Assembly (NCBI GenBank): GCA_964564785.1
Contig: CAZMCT010000006.1
Span: 1 to 63,765, forward strand
Direction of reading: 5' to 3'
Length of the DNA: 63,765 nt
Origin: CAZMCT01 sp964564785
Lineage (GTDB): Bacteria; Planctomycetota; Phycisphaerae; UBA1845; Fen-1342
Of this stretch, positions 28,165-37,287 are shown in pieces. The notes beneath the pieces were generated by a model. It was not told where the DNA came from. It did not search any database and was given only the letters and a program-made list of their open reading frames with translations. Each line of letters starts with the position of its first letter. Positions within the stretch are counted from its first letter, which is position 1. The position numbers were made by a program, and so were the translations under genes.

Positions 28165-28738
28165 GCGCGTCTCCCGACGTGGCCTGGTGTGAGGCCCACG
28201 TCTCGCGCGGCAGCGCGAACAGGACCACGTCGCGGTACGCCCCGCGCTTCCAGTACCGGCCGGGGATCGTCCCCAATTCCACACACCCGCACCGCCGCTG
28301 CATTCGCAGCGCGCGGTCGTTTTCGGCGAACACCTCGGACAGGACCAGCCGCAGGCCGGCCACGTCGAAGGCGTAGCGCAGCAGCGTGGCGAACGCATCT
28401 GTCCCCAGCCCTTTGCCCCACAGCGCCGGCCGGCCGACCACGATCCCGCCGGTGCCCGAGCCGTGTCGGGGGTTGATGCCATGCAGGCCGCAAACGCCGA
28501 TGTGCTCCGGCTCATCGGCGCGCGTCTCGATGGCGAAGCCGAGGTCGGTCGAGTTCTCGCCGGCCCGGCAGATTCGTTCGAAGAAATCCGCTTCGATCAG
28601 CCGGGTAATCGGAAAATCACCGACCAGCGTCCAGGTTGTCACTTCCGGGTCGTTCAGCCAGCGCACACAGTTCTCGAAGTGCCGCTCCCTGTCGAGCGGC
28701 ACAAGTCGGATCTTTCGACCTTCCCAACCGAAGGCCAC
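28157..28738 (-). CDS. GNAT N-acetyltransferase (RimJ/RimL type)
   Basis: 193 residues. The sequence shows the RimJ/RimL-like plan: IRLVPLDREHFE-like start, NDPEVTTW, then GVCGLHGINPRHGSGTGGIVVG, WGKGLGTDAFATLLRYAF (acetyl-CoA pyrophosphate loop with G-K-G-L-G-T) and RLVLSEVFAENDRALRMQRRCG, the end-of-fold signature. It could acetylate an N-terminal amine or a small molecule; the substrate is not readable. It overlaps truD by 8 nt and follows asd by 8 nt, so it is in an asd-GNAT-truD-dnaA run. Confidence 0.88.
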   Translation of the reverse strand: MAFGWEGRKIRLVPLDRERHFENCVRWLNDPEVTTWTLVGDFPITRLIEADFFERICRAGENSTDLGFAIETRADEPEHIGVCGLHGINPRHGSGTGGIVVGRPALWGKGLGTDAFATLLRYAFDVAGLRLVLSEVFAENDRALRMQRRCGCVELGTIPGRYWKRGAYRDVVLFALPRETWASHQATSGDAHG

Positions 28739-28746
28739 GGTACACC

Positions 28747-29742
28747 TCAGAGCAATTCGGCGATCTGCACGGCATTCAGTGCGGCCCCCTTGAGGAGCTG
28801 ATCACCGCAGCACATCAACTGGAGACCGCGCCGGTCTGGCAGACTCACATCGTATCGCAGCCGACCCACCAGCACTTCGTCCCGCCCCGTCGCCTCCAGG
28901 GGCGTGGGAAAGTGATTCGCGTCGCGGTCGTCCACCATCCGCATCCCGGGGGCGGCCGCCAGCGCTGCCCGAGCCGCGTCGAGGTCCAGCGGCGCGGCGA
29001 ACTCGATGCTCAGGGCCACGGTGTGCGCCCGCCGCACCGGTACGCGAACGCAGGTGGGCGCGATTTGGATCTCATTGTCACTGAAAATCTTGCGCGTTTC
29101 GAGTATCAGCTTGGTTTCCTCCACGTTGTACCCGTCGGCCCCGACCGGGCTGTCGTGGCTGAACACGTTGAACGCACACGGGCACGCGAAAACCGCAGGC
29201 CGCGGCGCCTCACCCGCGAGGACGGCGCGGGTCTGACTCTCCAGTTCCGCCAGCGCCCGGGCCCCGGCTCCGCTCACGGCCTGGTACGTCGCGACCACCA
29301 CGCGACGGACGCGGCACAGCCGGTGCAGCGGCCAGAGCGCCACGGCCATGATGATCGTCGAGCAGTTCGGGTTCGCGAGGATTCCCCGATGGCCGGCCGC
29401 TTCCTGCGGGTTCACCTCCGGCACGACCAGCGGGACGTCCGGCCGCATGCGGAACGCCGACGAGTTGTCGATGACCACTGCGCCGCTGCGGACCGCGAGC
29501 GGGGCAAACTCGCGGCTCACGGCGCTGCCGGCCGAGAAGAACGCCAAGTCCACGCGCTCGAACGAGCGCGTCGTCAGTGTCTCGACGCGTGCCGGTCCGT
29601 CGAGGCCGGTCACGGTCTGGCCCGCGGAGCGTGCCGACGCGAACAGCCGAAGGCTCCGCAGTGGAAAGCGCCGCGCGCGGAGCACGGTCACGAACTCCCG
29701 GCCCACCGCCCCCGTAGCTCCGATGATCGCCACGTTTTCCAT
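28747..29742 (-). CDS. asd: aspartate-semialdehyde dehydrogenase
   Basis: 331 residues. The NADP-binding GATGAVGREF is at residues 8-17. The catalytic Cys is in NPNCSTI, followed by VVVATYQAVSGAG. The HTVALSIEF strand belongs to the dimer domain. It reduces beta-aspartyl phosphate to aspartate semialdehyde for lysine, threonine, methionine and diaminopimelate. The ATG at 29742 (MENVAIIGATG) has GGAG eight bases upstream; earlier in-frame codons are not family-like. It is divergent from the ABC exporter genes. Confidence 0.95.
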   Translation of the reverse strand: MENVAIIGATGAVGREFVTVLRARRFPLRSLRLFASARSAGQTVTGLDGPARVETLTTRSFERVDLAFFSAGSAVSREFAPLAVRSGAVVIDNSSAFRMRPDVPLVVPEVNPQEAAGHRGILANPNCSTIIMAVALWPLHRLCRVRRVVVATYQAVSGAGARALAELESQTRAVLAGEAPRPAVFACPCAFNVFSHDSPVGADGYNVEETKLILETRKIFSDNEIQIAPTCVRVPVRRAHTVALSIEFAAPLDLDAARAALAAAPGMRMVDDRDANHFPTPLEATGRDEVLVGRLRYDVSLPDRRGLQLMCCGDQLLKGAALNAVQIAELL

Positions 29743-29889
29743 CGCGTGCGCTCCGACGATCCGCCGCGCGGCCGCACGAGTGCACAAGGCGTGCGGCACG
29801 ACCGCGGGTTGCCCGGCCGCCCGAGCCGGGTGATGATACCACGTTCCGTCCGCGCCGCAGTGTGGCTCGGTCGGGAGGTCGAGGTGAGC

Positions 29890-30321
29890 ATGGGCCGCTG
29901 GGCGTACTATTCGCCGATCGTGCTGGGCATCGTGCTGGTCGTGCTGGTCAACGACGCGCTGCGGGCTGCGCTCGAGCCCTGGTCGGCGACGATCCGCTGG
30001 CTGGTCGTGGCCGGGGCGGCGATGGTCGCGGGGATCCAGTGCCAGGTCCTCATGGTGGGGGCGCAGGGAGCGTTTGCCCAGGTGCTGCCGGTGCCCTTCG
30101 GGCGCTCAATCCGCGGGCCGGGCGCGGTGGCGGCGGGCTGGCTGCTGATGCTCTGGTTTGGGTTGTCGGCTGCGGCCGCATTGCTGGGGCACGGTGGGCT
30201 CAGGCCGGCCGCGCTGCTGGTCGGCGTGCTGGCGCTCGCAACGCTGGCCGGGGCGGCGGTGGTCTACCTCTGGAGCCTGCCGACTGCGGTAGCGGACTTC
30301 GGAGAGGAACGGAGCCGATAG
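29890..30321 (+). CDS. small four-helix membrane protein of ABC exporter operon
   Basis: 143 residues. Four hydrophobic segments: VLGIVLVVLVNDAL, WLVVAGAAMVAGIQ, WLLMLWFGLSAAAALL and ALLVGVLALATLAGAAVVYL. No family is recognised. The ATG at 29890 has a purine-rich GGTCGAGGTGAGC before it. The stop lies 5 nt before the permease ATG, so it belongs to the exporter operon and may be a subunit or regulator of it. The charged C-terminal tail is short. Confidence 0.7.
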   Translation: MGRWAYYSPIVLGIVLVVLVNDALRAALEPWSATIRWLVVAGAAMVAGIQCQVLMVGAQGAFAQVLPVPFGRSIRGPGAVAAGWLLMLWFGLSAAAALLGHGGLRPAALLVGVLALATLAGAAVVYLWSLPTAVADFGEERSR

Positions 30322-30326
30322 CGGCC

Positions 30327-31529
30327 ATGCTCGCCTTGGCGTGGGCCAACCTGACGCACCACAAGCTGCGGACGGTGCTGAGTGCGCTGGCGGTGGGCAT
30401 CGGCATCATGCTGATGCTGGTTTCCCGAGGGTTGGCGAGCGGCTCGCTGGCCGAGGTGAACGAGCGGATGCAGAGCGTGGACGCGGAGATCGTCATCCTG
30501 CCTGCTCAAGACAACATCATCTTCACGAACGGTGCGCCGTTTCGTGCGGGGCACGAGCGTTTCCTCCGGCAGCTCGCCGACGCGCAGGGCGCGCTGGCGG
30601 CGGAGGTCATCCCGGTGCTGTTCGGCCAAGTGCACATGGGCGGCCAGCAGCAGCGTCTGTTCGGCGTCGAGCCCGCGCAAATGCCGGCGTTCCTCGCGCA
30701 GCGGCGCGTCGTGTCCGGGCGGCTGTTCGACCGCGCCCACGACTGGGCCCGCCGCGTCGCCGCGGGTGAGCGCGCGCCGACGGAGATGACCGACCCGGCG
30801 TATGCCGCGTTCCTGGACGACGGGCTCGAGCTGGTGATCGACGAGCGATTGCAGCGTGTGGGCGGGTACCAAGTCGGCCAGTCCGTGCAGATCATGGGGC
30901 AGCGGTTTCGCATCGTCGGGGTGGTCGAGAGCGGCGTGGCCGGGCGCGTGTTCGCCCCGCTGCCGACGCTGCGCGAGATCGTGATCGCGGGCGAACGGCA
31001 CGCGAGCATGTACTTCGTGCGGTTGCGGCCCGGCCTGGAGGCGGCGACCGCCGCGGAGCAGATTCAGGCGGCGCTGGGCGCCGACGTGCGGGTCGAGTTG
31101 AAAAGCGAGTACGGGCGGCTGCTGCGGGAGAGCTTTGCGTCGGTGAACACGTACATGACGGCGTCGAGCGGCGTGGCCCTGCTGGCGTGTTTTCTGTTCA
31201 TTCTGTTGACGATGTACACGAGCGTCATCGAGCGCACGCGCGAGATCGGGATACTGAAATCGCTTGGGGTGGGCCGGCTGGGGCTGCTGCGGCTCGCGAT
31301 CATCGAGGCCCTGTTGATTTCGCTCGGGGGCGTCGCCGTCGGCATAGCGCTGGCACTTGCGGTTCGGGCGCTGCTGGAGGTCCTCCGGCCGCTACTGACG
31401 GTGCAGCTCACGGGCCGCGAGCTGGGGGCCGCGGTGGTGGTGGGCCTGCTGGGCGGCGTGCTCAGCGCGCTGTACCCGGGCTATCGGGCGGCGCGGCTCG
31501 ACCCGGCCCACGCCCTGAGCAGGGAATGA
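30327..31529 (+). CDS. ABC transporter permease (MacB/FtsX type)
   Basis: 400 residues. One membrane helix near the N-terminus (LRTVLSALAVGIGIMLMLV) is followed by a large extracytoplasmic domain (about 40-265). Three C-terminal helices follow: VALLACFLFILLTMYTSVI, the conserved cytoplasmic ERTREIGILKSLGVGR, then LLISLGGVAVGIALALAV and LGAAVVVGLLGGVLSALYPGY with AARLDPAHALSRE. This is the MacB/FtsX plan used in lipoprotein, peptide or macrolide export. Its stop overlaps the ATPase start as ATGA. No periplasmic adaptor is in the cluster. Substrate unknown. Confidence 0.9.
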   Translation: MLALAWANLTHHKLRTVLSALAVGIGIMLMLVSRGLASGSLAEVNERMQSVDAEIVILPAQDNIIFTNGAPFRAGHERFLRQLADAQGALAAEVIPVLFGQVHMGGQQQRLFGVEPAQMPAFLAQRRVVSGRLFDRAHDWARRVAAGERAPTEMTDPAYAAFLDDGLELVIDERLQRVGGYQVGQSVQIMGQRFRIVGVVESGVAGRVFAPLPTLREIVIAGERHASMYFVRLRPGLEAATAAEQIQAALGADVRVELKSEYGRLLRESFASVNTYMTASSGVALLACFLFILLTMYTSVIERTREIGILKSLGVGRLGLLRLAIIEALLISLGGVAVGIALALAVRALLEVLRPLLTVQLTGRELGAAVVVGLLGGVLSALYPGYRAARLDPAHALSRE

Positions 31530-32194
31530 ACGTGGAAGCGATGATCACGGTCCGCGGGCTGCACCACGCGTACACCCACGCGGGCGTGGTGGAGCCGGTC
31601 CTGCACGGGCTCGATCTGGAAGTTCGCCGCGGCGAGTTCGTGGTGATCATGGGGCCGTCGGGCTGCGGCAAGACCACGCTCCTGAACATCGTCGGGCTCA
31701 TGCTCGCGCCGACGAAGGCCGCGGAGTTGAGGGTCGCCGGCAAAGACGTCCTGCGGCTCGACGACGCAGGGCGCACGCGGCTGCGGCGCGAGGCGCTGGG
31801 CTTTGTCTTCCAGCGATTCAACCTGCTGCCGGCGATCAGCGTTTACCGCAACGTTGCCCTGCCGCTGCGGTTGCGGCGCGCGTCCCTGAACGGGCAGGTG
31901 GACGCGATCCTCGAGCGCGTCGGGCTGTCCGCCTACGCCGGCCGCAAGCCGGGCCAACTGTCCATGGGCCAACAGCAGCGCGTCGCGCTGGCGCGGGCCG
32001 TGGTGGGTGCGCCCGCCCTGCTGCTGGCCGACGAGCCGACCGGCAACCTCGACTCGGCCAACGCCGGCGCCGTGCTCGACCTGCTGAGCGACTTGCACCG
32101 CCAAGGCCAGACGATCGTGATGATCACCCATAACGAACAGCTCGCGGTCCGCGCGGATCGGCTGCTCCGCATGCGGGACGGCTGCTTTGTCTAG
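31526..32194 (+). CDS. ABC transporter ATPase (MacB/LolD type)
   Basis: 222 residues. Walker A GPSGCGKT at 43-50, Q-loop in FVFQRFNLLP, signature LSMGQQQRVALARA (Met in place of the usual second Gly-group residue), Walker B LLLADEPTGNLDS, and the switch His in MITHNEQL. It powers the upstream MacB-like permease with which it overlaps by 4 nt. The nucleotide-binding motifs are complete, so it should be active. The next gene overlaps its end by 8 nt. Confidence 0.95.
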   Translation: MNVEAMITVRGLHHAYTHAGVVEPVLHGLDLEVRRGEFVVIMGPSGCGKTTLLNIVGLMLAPTKAAELRVAGKDVLRLDDAGRTRLRREALGFVFQRFNLLPAISVYRNVALPLRLRRASLNGQVDAILERVGLSAYAGRKPGQLSMGQQQRVALARAVVGAPALLLADEPTGNLDSANAGAVLDLLSDLHRQGQTIVMITHNEQLAVRADRLLRMRDGCFV

Positions 32195-32960
32195 GGCCTC
32201 CCCCGAGGAGTGTGGTACGACCGCCTCCGGCGGTGGCGCTGTCCTTCCGGGCACGCGGGCCTGGTTCGTCCTACTGGTCGTGTGGATGGCGGCGCTTTGC
32301 GGGGGAGCCGTGTTTCTGTTGCGGTACTACGACGCCAGCAGCGCGCCGCTGGCGCTGCGCGTCTGGATCCTGCTGCTGATGTGCTTCTATCTCACGCTCT
32401 GCAACAGCTTCGTCCCCTTGCCCACCGCCTGGATCGTGCTCCTGGCGGCGCGCGGTGACTACGCCGTCGTGCCCCTGCCGTGGCTGAATGTCGTGCTGGT
32501 CGCACTGCTCGCGACCTGCGCCACCGTGGTCGCCAACCTGACCGAGTATCACCTGCTGGCGTGGCTGTTGCGCTTCCGGCTCGGAGCCCGCATCCGCCGC
32601 GCCCGGCTCGTCGCGTGGGCGGCCCGATGGTTCAGCCGCTCGCCGTTCCAGATCCTCATCCTGGTCGCGTTCATCCCCATCCCGATCGACGCGGTCCGCT
32701 GGTTGGCCATCCTCCAGCACTACCCGCGGACACGCTTCGCACTGGCGTATTTCCTCGGCCGCGGCCCGCGCTACCTGATCTTCGCGGCCGGGTCGGTCCT
32801 GCTCGCGCTCGGCGGCCGCGAGATTCTGCTCATCCAGGTCGGGCTGGTGGCCGCCGGGCTCCTCGGCCGGCTGGTCTGGCGCGTGGTCCGTCGCCGCCGC
32901 CCGGTGGCCGAGGTCACGCTCGCGGCCGCCGTGGGCGAGCAGCCCGCACCGGCGGCGTGA
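32187..32960 (+). CDS. DedA/VTT-like membrane protein
   Basis: About 257 residues with five or six membrane helices (FVLLVVWMAALCGGAVFLL, WILLLMCFYLTLC, WLNVVLVALLATCATVVANL, FQILILVAFIPIP, YLIFAAGSVLLALGG, LIQVGLVAAGLLGRLVW). The FIPIPIDAVRWLAI and YFLGRGPRYLIFA segments resemble the VTT (SNARE-associated) domain of DedA-like flippases, which act on lipid carriers. The start used is a TTG overlapping the ATPase stop; no good later start precedes the first helix. The C-terminus is basic then Ala-rich. Function is inferred from the family. Confidence 0.65.
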   Translation: MSRASPEECGTTASGGGAVLPGTRAWFVLLVVWMAALCGGAVFLLRYYDASSAPLALRVWILLLMCFYLTLCNSFVPLPTAWIVLLAARGDYAVVPLPWLNVVLVALLATCATVVANLTEYHLLAWLLRFRLGARIRRARLVAWAARWFSRSPFQILILVAFIPIPIDAVRWLAILQHYPRTRFALAYFLGRGPRYLIFAAGSVLLALGGREILLIQVGLVAAGLLGRLVWRVVRRRRPVAEVTLAAAVGEQPAPAA

Positions 32961-33033
32961 AGTTGGCCCGACGGGGGTATACTCATCCTGGCGCGGTTGG
33001 GCGTTTTCCATCGGCCGGTAAGCGAGGACGTGC

Positions 33034-34377
33034 ATGTCGCTCATGATCAGCGTCTCGGGCATTCGCGGGATCGTCGGCGAGACATTGACGCCGACGGTCG
33101 CCCTCGAGTTTGCGCACGCGTATGGGTCGATCCTGGGCGGCGGGCGTGTGGTGCTCGCCCGCGACTCGCGTCCCAGCGGCCCGATGTTCGAGGCCGCGGC
33201 CGCCGCCGGTCTACTCGCCGCCGGATGTACGGTGACGCAACTCGGGTTGGCGATGACGCCGACCGTCGGTCGGGCCATACGCGACGGGCGGTATGACGGA
33301 GGTGTGATCATCACCGCGAGCCACAATCCGGCCGAGTGGAACGGGCTGAAGTTCCTGGATGAGCTCGGCGTTGCTCCGGACCCGTCTCGGGCGCGGCAGA
33401 TCGCGGAACGGCGGTCGGCCGGGGCGGGGGCGCAGCGGCCGCTCCGTTTCGGGAAGCCGTCCGTCGATGCGGGTGCGGGAGCGCGGCACGTGGCTGCGGT
33501 GTTGGAGGCACGGGAAGTCGACGTCCGTCGGCTGAGCGGGATGCGCGTCGTGCTCGACAGCATCAACGGGGCGGGGTGTGTGGACACCCCCCTTCTGCTG
33601 ACCGCGCTCGGCTGCGAGGTGGTTCACATCAACAGCGAGCCGTCAGGCGAGTTTGCGCATCGGCCGGAACCGGTGGCCGAGAACCTTGCGGACCTCTGTG
33701 CGACGGTGCCCCGGCTGGGTGCGGCCATCGGATTCGCCCAGGACCCCGATGCCGATCGCCTCGCGATCGTTGATGAATGCGGGCGTTACATTGGCGAGGA
33801 ATACACGCTGGCGCTCGCGTGTCGCTCGGTGCTGGCGCGTCGGCCGGGGCCGATCGCGGCCAATCTGAGCACGTCGCGCATGATTGACGATGTCGCGGCC
33901 GAGTTTGGCGTGCGCGTGATCCGAACGCCCGTGGGTGAGGCGCACGTTGCGCGGGCGATGCTGGCCGAGCGGTGTGTGATCGGCGGCGAGGGCAACGGTG
34001 GCGTGATCGACCCGCGGATTTGTTACGTGCGCGACAGCCTGTCGGCGATCAGCCTGGTGCTACAGCTCATGGCGGCGACCGGACGGACCGTGAGCGAGCT
34101 GGTGGCAGAGCTGCCGCGCTACGCGGTGCGCAAGGTCAAGTTCGAGGCGTCCCGCGAGCGAATCGACGCGGCGGTTGCGGCCGTGACGAGCCGGTTTGCC
34201 GATCTGCGGCCGAACACGAGCGACGGAGTGCGAGTGGATTTCCCGGAGGGCTGGGTTCACGTGCGTGCCTCAAACACTGAGCCGATCTTGCGTATGATCG
34301 CGGAAGCTCGGTCAGACGCAGAGGCAGAAACGTTGATTGCGAAAGCGCGCACGGCAGCCGGTTTGGCAGCCCAATGA
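33034..34377 (+). CDS. glmM: phosphoglucosamine mutase / phosphomannomutase family
   Basis: 447 residues, alpha-D-phosphohexomutase. The phosphoserine loop is TASHNPAEWNG with Ser96. The metal-binding loop is DPDADRLAIVDE. The sugar-binding EGNGG segment (GGEGNGGVIDP) and the C-terminal phosphate-binding RASNTEPILRMI follow. Such enzymes move phosphate between C1 and C6, here probably glucosamine-6-phosphate to glucosamine-1-phosphate for the cell wall or lipopolysaccharide. The start MISVSGIRGIVG resembles archaeal-type GlmM/PMM proteins, so mannose or glucose could be the substrate. The ATG at 33034 has GAGGA nearby. Its last codons overlap a dispersed repeat copy. Confidence 0.88.
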   Translation: MSLMISVSGIRGIVGETLTPTVALEFAHAYGSILGGGRVVLARDSRPSGPMFEAAAAAGLLAAGCTVTQLGLAMTPTVGRAIRDGRYDGGVIITASHNPAEWNGLKFLDELGVAPDPSRARQIAERRSAGAGAQRPLRFGKPSVDAGAGARHVAAVLEAREVDVRRLSGMRVVLDSINGAGCVDTPLLLTALGCEVVHINSEPSGEFAHRPEPVAENLADLCATVPRLGAAIGFAQDPDADRLAIVDECGRYIGEEYTLALACRSVLARRPGPIAANLSTSRMIDDVAAEFGVRVIRTPVGEAHVARAMLAERCVIGGEGNGGVIDPRICYVRDSLSAISLVLQLMAATGRTVSELVAELPRYAVRKVKFEASRERIDAAVAAVTSRFADLRPNTSDGVRVDFPEGWVHVRASNTEPILRMIAEARSDAEAETLIAKARTAAGLAAQ

Positions 34378-34468
34378 AAGGGGGACAAGCATCGTGGGAG
34401 TGGCTGCTGGTGCTACCGTGACGGTGGGTTGGCGCGGAGCTGGCCCCGTTTCTCGCCGGGCTGGCAGG
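34366..34468 (+). repeat. dispersed hairpin repeat, copy A
   Basis: Opens GCAGCCCAATGAAAG and contains GTGGCTGCTGGTGCTACCGT and GGCGCGGAGCTGG in the same order and spacing as copy B 205 nt downstream. The left end overlaps the last codons and stop of the phosphohexomutase gene. It is diverged; its right end lacks the TTTTCAAC seen in the other copies. Confidence 0.6.
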
Positions 34469-34731
34469 TGAATCGCCATCACTTGGACGCTGCCACGGTG
34501 CGAAGCCTGGGGCGTAGTTCGCTGGCGGGCCGCCGCGGAATCCGCCGATAATGCAGTAGAATGGACTCAGCAGCCCGATGAAAGATGGGACGGGCACCGC
34601 GGAAGTGGCTCTCGACGCTACCGTGATGGTCGATCGGCGCGGAGCCAGCTCAGCTTTTCAACGGGTTGTCAGGGCGGCAGCGCCGGCCGGCGAGCAGAGT
34701 CGTAAGCCTATGTCAAGGCGATGATTGCGCT
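34378..34731. other. intergenic region with two repeat copies
   Basis: The 354 nt between phosphohexomutase and glucan phosphorylase are mostly two diverged copies of one repeat (A and B, listed separately) separated by about 100 nt. No small gene or clear promoter is seen. An upstream in-frame start for the phosphorylase would run into copy B and is rejected. Confidence 0.6.
34571..34673 (+). repeat. dispersed hairpin repeat, copy B
   Basis: Opens CAGCCCGATGAAAG, then GGGCACCGCGGAAGTGGCTC, GACGCTACCGTGATGGT, GGCGCGGAGCCAGCTCA and CTTTTCAACGGGTTG. The order of blocks is the same as in copy A and in the better-preserved copy C at 41.7 kb. The GTGGCTC and GAGCCAG blocks can pair, giving a hairpin. 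Confidence 0.65.
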
Positions 34732-37287
34732 ATGAAGAATATTCGCAGTTTTGTCATTGTTCCGTCGCTGCCCGAACTGCTCGAGCCCCTGAGGCAGCTG
34801 GCGTACAATCTCTGGTGGAGCTGGAATCCGCCCGCCACCGATCTCTTTCGCCGCCTGGATGTTGACCTCTGGCGGCGGGTCGGGCACAACCCGGTCGCGC
34901 TGCTGTGGCAGGTCAGTCAGGAACGGCTCGAGCAGGCCGCCCGCGACGACGCCTACATCGCGCAGCTCTGCCGCGTGATGGACAGCTTCTACGTCTACAG
35001 CAACAGCCGAACGTGGTTCGACGAGCACTGCCGCGCGCACAAGGGCCTGATGGTGGCCTACTTCTCGGCCGAGTTCGGTCTGCACGAGAGCATGCCGATC
35101 TACTCCGGCGGCCTGGGAGTGCTCGCGGGCGACCACCTGAAGTCGGCGTCCGACCTTGGAATCCCGATGGTGGCGGTCGGTCTGGCCTACCGCCAGGGCT
35201 ATTTCAAGCAGCAGCTCACCGAGGACGGGTGGCAGCTCGAGAGCTATCCGATCTACGATGTGCATCAATGGTGCGCGACTCAGATCAACACCGCCGACGG
35301 CGCAGCGCTGAAGATCTCGGTCCCGCTCGACGGTCACCCAGTCTACGCCACTGTGTTGCGCGTACAGGTGGGGCGCGTGCCGCTGTACCTGCTGGACGCC
35401 GACCTGCCCGAGAATCCACCCGAGTTGCGCATGATCACGGCGCGGCTCTATGGCGGCGACCGCACGATGCGCATCCGGCAAGAGATCCTGCTGGGAATCG
35501 GCGGACTGCGGGCCCTCACGGCGCTGGGGATCGAGCCGCCCGTCTGCCACATGAACGAGGGCCACGCCGCGTTTCTGGCGCTGGAACGCATCCGTCAGAC
35601 CATGCAGAAGCACAAGCTCAGCTACCGCGAGGCCCGCGAGGCAACCTTCGGCGGCAATATTTTCACGACGCACACGCCGGTGCCAGCCGGCATCGACCGC
35701 TTTGACCCGCGGCTGATCGAACAACACCTCGGGTGGATGGCGGCCGAGCTGGGCATCACCATCAAGGACCTGCTGGCGCTCGGCCGCGAGCAGCACGAGC
35801 GGACGGACGAGGAGTTCTGCATGCCGCTGCTGGCGCTGCGGATGTCGTACCGCAGCAACGGCGTCAGCAAGCTGCACGGCGAGGTGGCGCGCGGCATGTG
35901 GCAGGGTTACTGGCCGGGGATCCCGCGCGAGGAGGTGCCGATCCTGCATATCACCAACGGCATCCACACCCGCACATGGACCAGTCCCACCATGGCCGAC
36001 CTGCTCGACCAATACCTCGCCCCCGGTTGGCCCGAGGCCGACCCCGACGATCCGTTATGGCAGCGGATCGACGACATCCCGGACGCCGAGCTGTGGCGCG
36101 TGCATGTCCGCCGCCGCGAGTGGATGATCGCCGCCGTCCGGCGCCGGCTCCGCGATCAGCTCAAGGGGCGCGGCGCGCCGCCCGCGGAGATCAAGGCGGC
36201 CGAGGAGGTCCTCGATCCCGAGGCCCTGACAGTGGGATTCGCGCGTCGTTTCGCGCCCTACAAGCGGGCGGCGCTGCTGTTTCGCAATCTCGACCGGCTG
36301 CGGGCCCTGGTGGAGAACCGCGATCGGCCGATCCAGTTCATTTTCGCCGGCAAGGCCCACCCCAACGACGGCGCCGGCAAGGAACTGATCAAACAGATCG
36401 CGATCGTCTGCGCGCGGCCCGAGTTCCGGCGGCGAATCGTCTTTCTCGAGAACTACGATATGGCGACCGCCCGCGTGCTGGTGCAGGGCGTCGACGTGTG
36501 GTTGAACAACCCCCTGCGGCTGCACGAGGCCAGCGGCACGAGCGGCATGAAGGTGCCCGCCAACGGCGGCCTGAACCTCTCGTGCCTCGACGGCTGGTGG
36601 CCCGAGGCGTTCAACGGCGAAAACGGCTGGGCAATTGGCGACGGCCGGGTCTACGACGACCTGGGCTACCAAGATCACGTCGAGGCCGAATCGCTCTACA
36701 ACCTGCTGGAGCGCGAGATCGTCCCGATGTTCTACGAGCGGACCGAGGACGACCTGCCGCGCCGCTGGGTGCGCCGGATGAAAGAGTCGATGAAGACCAT
36801 CATCCCGCAATTCAACACCAACCGCATGCTGCGCGAGTACGCCGAGAAGATGTACCTGCCGGCGCACACCCGTGTCCGTCGCGTGTGGGACGAGGACTTC
36901 GCTCTGGCGCGCAAGTTAGCCGCCTGGAAGGAGCGACTCCGCACGCACTGGCACCAAGTGCGGGTCTGCGAAGTCCAGGCCATACCCGGTCAGGTCCTCA
37001 AGGTCGGGGACGTCCTGCCGCTGCACGCGCGCATTCACCTCGGCCCGATCGCTCCCGAGGATGTGGCCGTCGAAGCCTACTACGGACCCCTCACCACCGA
37101 CGGCGAAATCGCCTCCGGCCGCTCTGTACGACTGCAACACGCCCGCCACGATGTCAATGGCGAGCACTGGTTCGAGGGCAATGTGCCCTGCCAGACCAGC
37201 GGCCGCAACGGTTACGCCATCCGTGTCGTGCCCTGCCACGACGACCTGGCCGACCGCTACGACCAGGGGTTGGTCGTCTGGGGCTGA
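34732..37287 (+). CDS. glgP: alpha-glucan phosphorylase
   Basis: 851 residues, GT35 family of the shorter-N-terminus type. The N-terminal segment LRQLAYNLWWSWNP and FSAEFGLHESMPIYSGGLG are diagnostic. Further motifs are HMNEGHAAFLALERIR, TTHTPVPAGIDRF and the pyridoxal-phosphate site EASGTSGMKVPANGGLNLSCLDGWW, where the Lys of GMK is expected to hold the cofactor. The enzyme releases glucose-1-phosphate from glycogen or maltodextrin. The ATG at 34732 (MKNIRSFVIVP) gives a normal start; an earlier in-frame codon lies inside repeat B. With the synthase-like and GH57 genes at 11.8-14.4 kb it completes a glycogen set. Confidence 0.95.
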   Translation: MKNIRSFVIVPSLPELLEPLRQLAYNLWWSWNPPATDLFRRLDVDLWRRVGHNPVALLWQVSQERLEQAARDDAYIAQLCRVMDSFYVYSNSRTWFDEHCRAHKGLMVAYFSAEFGLHESMPIYSGGLGVLAGDHLKSASDLGIPMVAVGLAYRQGYFKQQLTEDGWQLESYPIYDVHQWCATQINTADGAALKISVPLDGHPVYATVLRVQVGRVPLYLLDADLPENPPELRMITARLYGGDRTMRIRQEILLGIGGLRALTALGIEPPVCHMNEGHAAFLALERIRQTMQKHKLSYREAREATFGGNIFTTHTPVPAGIDRFDPRLIEQHLGWMAAELGITIKDLLALGREQHERTDEEFCMPLLALRMSYRSNGVSKLHGEVARGMWQGYWPGIPREEVPILHITNGIHTRTWTSPTMADLLDQYLAPGWPEADPDDPLWQRIDDIPDAELWRVHVRRREWMIAAVRRRLRDQLKGRGAPPAEIKAAEEVLDPEALTVGFARRFAPYKRAALLFRNLDRLRALVENRDRPIQFIFAGKAHPNDGAGKELIKQIAIVCARPEFRRRIVFLENYDMATARVLVQGVDVWLNNPLRLHEASGTSGMKVPANGGLNLSCLDGWWPEAFNGENGWAIGDGRVYDDLGYQDHVEAESLYNLLEREIVPMFYERTEDDLPRRWVRRMKESMKTIIPQFNTNRMLREYAEKMYLPAHTRVRRVWDEDFALARKLAAWKERLRTHWHQVRVCEVQAIPGQVLKVGDVLPLHARIHLGPIAPEDVAVEAYYGPLTTDGEIASGRSVRLQHARHDVNGEHWFEGNVPCQTSGRNGYAIRVVPCHDDLADRYDQGLVVWG

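Noticed and set aside
28165..28515. N-terminal extension of TruD by 117 residues
   Set aside because: The extension is an out-of-frame reading of the acetyltransferase gene; the ATG at 28164 has a good ribosome-binding site and begins the TruD domain.
30327..32194. A complete MacAB-type efflux system
   Set aside because: Permease and ATPase are separate genes and there is no MacA-like adaptor or outer-membrane channel nearby; only a MacB/FtsX-type exporter can be supported.
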